Shown: positions 5,030 to 7,175 of the stretch, one piece after another
Numbering within the stretch: position 1 is the stretch's first letter
How the letters are laid out: each line of letters begins with the position of its first letter
Assembly: GCA_011322005.1 (NCBI GenBank)
Contig: DROE01000207.1
Span: 1-7,175 of the forward strand
DNA from: Devosia sp.
Lineage (GTDB): Bacteria > Pseudomonadota > Alphaproteobacteria > Rhizobiales > Devosiaceae
Direction: 5' to 3'
DNA length: 7,175 bases
Translations under genes and position numbers: made by a program
Notes under the pieces: model-generated
What the model saw: only the letters and a program-made list of their open reading frames with translations
Told to the model about the DNA's origin: nothing
Database searches by the model: none

Positions 5030-5052
5030 CCTTTTGTAACGGAGACAGGACA

Positions 5053-7020
5053 ATGATTACGGTGAAATTTCCCGATGGTGCAACGCGCGACTTTGCAGTT
5101 GGCACCACCGGCACCACCATTGTTGACTCAATCTCCAAATCGCTGGCCAAAAAGACCGTTGCCATGCGTGTCAATGGCCAATTGTGCGACCTTGCCGATG
5201 AACTCGGGGACGGCGACAATATAGAGTTCGTGCTGCGCGACGACGAGGCGGCGCTCGAACTCATCCGTCACGACGCGGCCCATGTGATGGCCGAAGCCGT
5301 GCAGGAACTTTGGCCCGACACGCAGGTGACCATCGGACCGGTTATCGAAAACGGATTCTACTATGATTTTTCCCGCGAAGAACCTTTTTCCATCGAGGAT
5401 TTGCGTATCATCGAAAAAAAGATGGGTGAAATCATCCAGCGCGGTGCTGCTTTCACCAAGGAAGTGTGGAGCCGGGAAGAAGCCAAGCGGGTGTTTGCCG
5501 CCAAGGGCGAAAAGTTCAAAATCGAGCTGATTGATGCGGTGGCCGCCGGTGAAGACCTCAAAATCTACAAGCAGGGCCAGTGGTTTGATGTATGCCGGGG
5601 CCCGCATATGCGCACAACCCGCGATGTGGGCCAGGCCTTCAAGCTGACCAAGGTCGCCGGGGCCTACTGGCGCGGTGACAGCAACAACCCTGTGCTCAGC
5701 CGCATCTATGGCACCGCCTGGGCCAAGAAGGAGCAACTGGCCGAACACCTGCATATGCTTGAAGAAGCGGAAAAGCGCGACCATCGCAAGCTGGGCCGGG
5801 AGATGGACCTGTTCCATCTCCAGGAGGAGGCCATGGGCAGCGTGTTCTGGCACCCCAACGGTTTTGTCATCTATAACGCCATGGAACAATACATCAGGCG
5901 CAAGGTGAACGCCTCGGGTTACAGGGAAATCAAAACGCCGGAAATTCTGGACGTCAAACTCTGGGAGCAGTCGGGCCACTGGGCCAAGTTCCGCGATTCA
6001 ATGTTCGTGGTGCCCGATGAAATCCCTTCCTTGGAAGACGACGTGCCGGTGCTCTCGGGTGACGCCAAGCTGATGGCGCTCAAGCCGATGAACTGTCCCG
6101 CACACGTGCAGATTTTCAAACAGGGGATTAAATCCTACCGCGACCTGCCCCTGCGCTATGCCGAGTTTGGCTGCTGCCATCGCAACGAGGCTCACGGGGC
6201 GCTGCACGGTCTGATGCGGGTCCGCCAGATGACCCAGGACGATGGGCATGTGTTCTGCCGCGAAGATCAGGTGCAGTCGGAAACCGAAGCCTTTTGCGAT
6301 TTGCTGGATTCCATCTATGCGGATTTGGGCTTTACGGAGGTCAAAATCCTGCTGGCCACCCGTCCCGATGTGCGCGCCGGAAGCGACGAGGTCTGGGACC
6401 GCGCGGAGAACGGTCTTGGCGGTGCGCTTCGGGCCACCGGCCGCGAGTTTGAAATTGCTGAAGGGGAGGGGGCGTTTTATGGTCCCAAGCTGGAGTTTCA
6501 TCTCAAGGATGCTATCGGCCGTTCCTGGCAGTGCGGCACATTGCAGTTGGATTTTGTGCTGCCCGAGCGGCTGGACGCTTCTTACATCGCCGAGGACAGC
6601 TCACGCCAGCGCCCGGTGATGCTGCATCGGGCCATACTTGGCACGCTGGAGCGTTTTATCGGCATTCTCATCGAAAACCATGCAGGCCGTATGCCCATGT
6701 GGCTGGCCCCGGTGCAGTGCGTTGTTGCAACCATTGTCTCCGACGCCGATGATTTCGCCACAGAAGTGGTTGACAAGATGAAAGCTGCCGGCCTCAGGGT
6801 CGAGACCGATTTCCGCAACGAAAAAATCAATTACAAGGTGCGCGAGCATTCAGTGGCCAAGGTTCCGGCAATTTTTGTCATCGGCAAGCGCGAGGCGGAG
6901 GAGGGCACTGTCTCTGTGCGCCGCCTTGGAGCGCAGGGGCAAACAGTTTTGAGCGTGGATGAGGCAATTGCGGCGTTGACTGAAGAGGCGCTGCCCCCCG
7001 ACCTGAGGGAACGTCCCTAG
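5053..7020 (+). CDS. thrS: Threonyl-tRNA synthetase
   Basis: The enzyme charges tRNA-Thr and removes mis-attached serine. It has 655 residues, slightly longer than E. coli ThrS (642). Domains in order: TGS (1-61); editing domain (about 65-225) with H73-D-A-A-H77 and C181-R-G-P-H185, the editing-site residues; class II catalytic core (about 245-540) with zinc ligands C348 (M-N-C-P-A-H), H399 (D-D-G-H) and H525 (M-L-H-R-A), motif 2 with R377 in C-H-R-N-E, and motif 3 around R526; and the anticodon-binding domain (about 555-650). All metal and editing residues are present, so it should be functional. A segment of about 15 extra residues (near 321-337) precedes motif 2 compared with E. coli and looks like an alphaproteobacterial form. 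The ATG has GGAG 8 bases upstream. The gene follows yidD after 84 bases holding a nested hairpin. No terminator is visible directly after the stop. Confidence 0.97.
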   Translation: MITVKFPDGATRDFAVGTTGTTIVDSISKSLAKKTVAMRVNGQLCDLADELGDGDNIEFVLRDDEAALELIRHDAAHVMAEAVQELWPDTQVTIGPVIENGFYYDFSREEPFSIEDLRIIEKKMGEIIQRGAAFTKEVWSREEAKRVFAAKGEKFKIELIDAVAAGEDLKIYKQGQWFDVCRGPHMRTTRDVGQAFKLTKVAGAYWRGDSNNPVLSRIYGTAWAKKEQLAEHLHMLEEAEKRDHRKLGREMDLFHLQEEAMGSVFWHPNGFVIYNAMEQYIRRKVNASGYREIKTPEILDVKLWEQSGHWAKFRDSMFVVPDEIPSLEDDVPVLSGDAKLMALKPMNCPAHVQIFKQGIKSYRDLPLRYAEFGCCHRNEAHGALHGLMRVRQMTQDDGHVFCREDQVQSETEAFCDLLDSIYADLGFTEVKILLATRPDVRAGSDEVWDRAENGLGGALRATGREFEIAEGEGAFYGPKLEFHLKDAIGRSWQCGTLQLDFVLPERLDASYIAEDSSRQRPVMLHRAILGTLERFIGILIENHAGRMPMWLAPVQCVVATIVSDADDFATEVVDKMKAAGLRVETDFRNEKINYKVREHSVAKVPAIFVIGKREAEEGTVSVRRLGAQGQTVLSVDEAIAALTEEALPPDLRERP

Positions 7021-7175
7021 GGTCAGGACCCATTAATCTCATGCAATTCTGTTTGAAAGAAAGTGTTCAGATGAAGCAAATCGTGAGCAAGGGAAGGTTT
7101 TCACTTTTTCGAGCAACGATCTGCCATCAGACGGGCGCTTTATTTCAAACCCTTCGGGCGCTGTTGATTTTGCCC
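7021..7175. other. Unassigned sequence after thrS, possibly the edge of a mobile element or a partial ORF
   Basis: The bases directly after the thrS stop start with GGGTC-AG-GACCC (7020-7031, sharing one base with the stop codon). From there the sequence is A/T-richer than the genes before it (about 44% G+C over 7041-7170 by hand count). A plus frame from ATG 7041 (internal ATG at 7071) stays open for 45 codons to the window edge, and one minus frame also stays open from the edge down to a stop near 7040. Neither encoded peptide is recognised and neither start has a good ribosome site. A short direct repeat, CGGGCGCT, occurs twice (near 7132 and 7155). Nothing here can be named. Confidence 0.25.

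Noticed and set aside
5128..5979. Open frame of 283 codons on the minus strand inside thrS
   Set aside because: It is a shadow of thrS, whose editing and TGS domains are read unambiguously on the plus strand.

Overview
The window reads as chromosomal housekeeping DNA of an alphaproteobacterium, most likely of the Rhizobiales/Hyphomicrobiales type. Support comes from the divergent folE-hisI and NifU-like-yidD-thrS blocks, the PAS_5-type and tandem PilZ proteins, the form of ThrS (an extra segment of about 15 residues before motif 2), the CTTGAC-N17-CTATAT type of promoter, and a CtrA-type TTAA-N7-TTAA site. The genus cannot be named from the sequence alone. Codon use looks uniform and GC-rich across the named genes; only the last ~150 bases look different (A/T-richer, unassigned).

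Layout. (1) 2-316, plus: the 3' end of a LysR-family regulator, cut by the window edge. (2) 313-945 and 1029-1682, minus: a tandem PilZ protein and a PAS_5-type protein, probably c-di-GMP and sensory signalling proteins. The LysR and PilZ genes converge and share one CTAG that holds both stop codons. (3) 1683-1876: a divergent regulatory region with an inverted repeat and a perfect CtrA-type box. A perfect DnaA-box 9-mer overlaps the start of the next gene. (4) 1877-2620, plus: a rhomboid intramembrane protease with its catalytic residues intact. (5) 2627-4111, minus: a compact operon folE-hisI-SnoaL-like (GTP cyclohydrolase I, phosphoribosyl-AMP cyclohydrolase and a small NTF2-fold protein). 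(6) 4112-4219: a divergent promoter region built on the palindrome CCCTATATAGGG, which supplies an overlapping -10 element to each strand. (7) 4220-7020, plus: a NifU/IscU-related Fe-S scaffold overlapping yidD by one base, then an 84-base gap with a nested hairpin, then thrS. (8) 7021-7175: unassigned sequence after thrS.

How the genes fit together. FolE and HisI are both zinc hydrolases that open purine-type rings, one leading to folate/pterins and one in histidine synthesis. The scaffold, YidD and ThrS serve Fe-S cluster supply, membrane protein insertion and translation. Placing them back to back on one shared promoter core suggests that growth-linked genes are driven from a single point. 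The PilZ/PAS pair and the rhomboid form a separate signalling and membrane segment whose control region carries cell-cycle-type sites (CtrA, DnaA).

I see no defence system, CRISPR array, RNA gene, complete mobile element or novel multi-gene system. The observations most worth checking are the symmetric folE/scaffold promoter, the CtrA and DnaA motifs before the rhomboid gene, the scaffold protein lacking one ligand cysteine, the nested hairpin ahead of thrS, and the odd sequence directly after the thrS stop codon.
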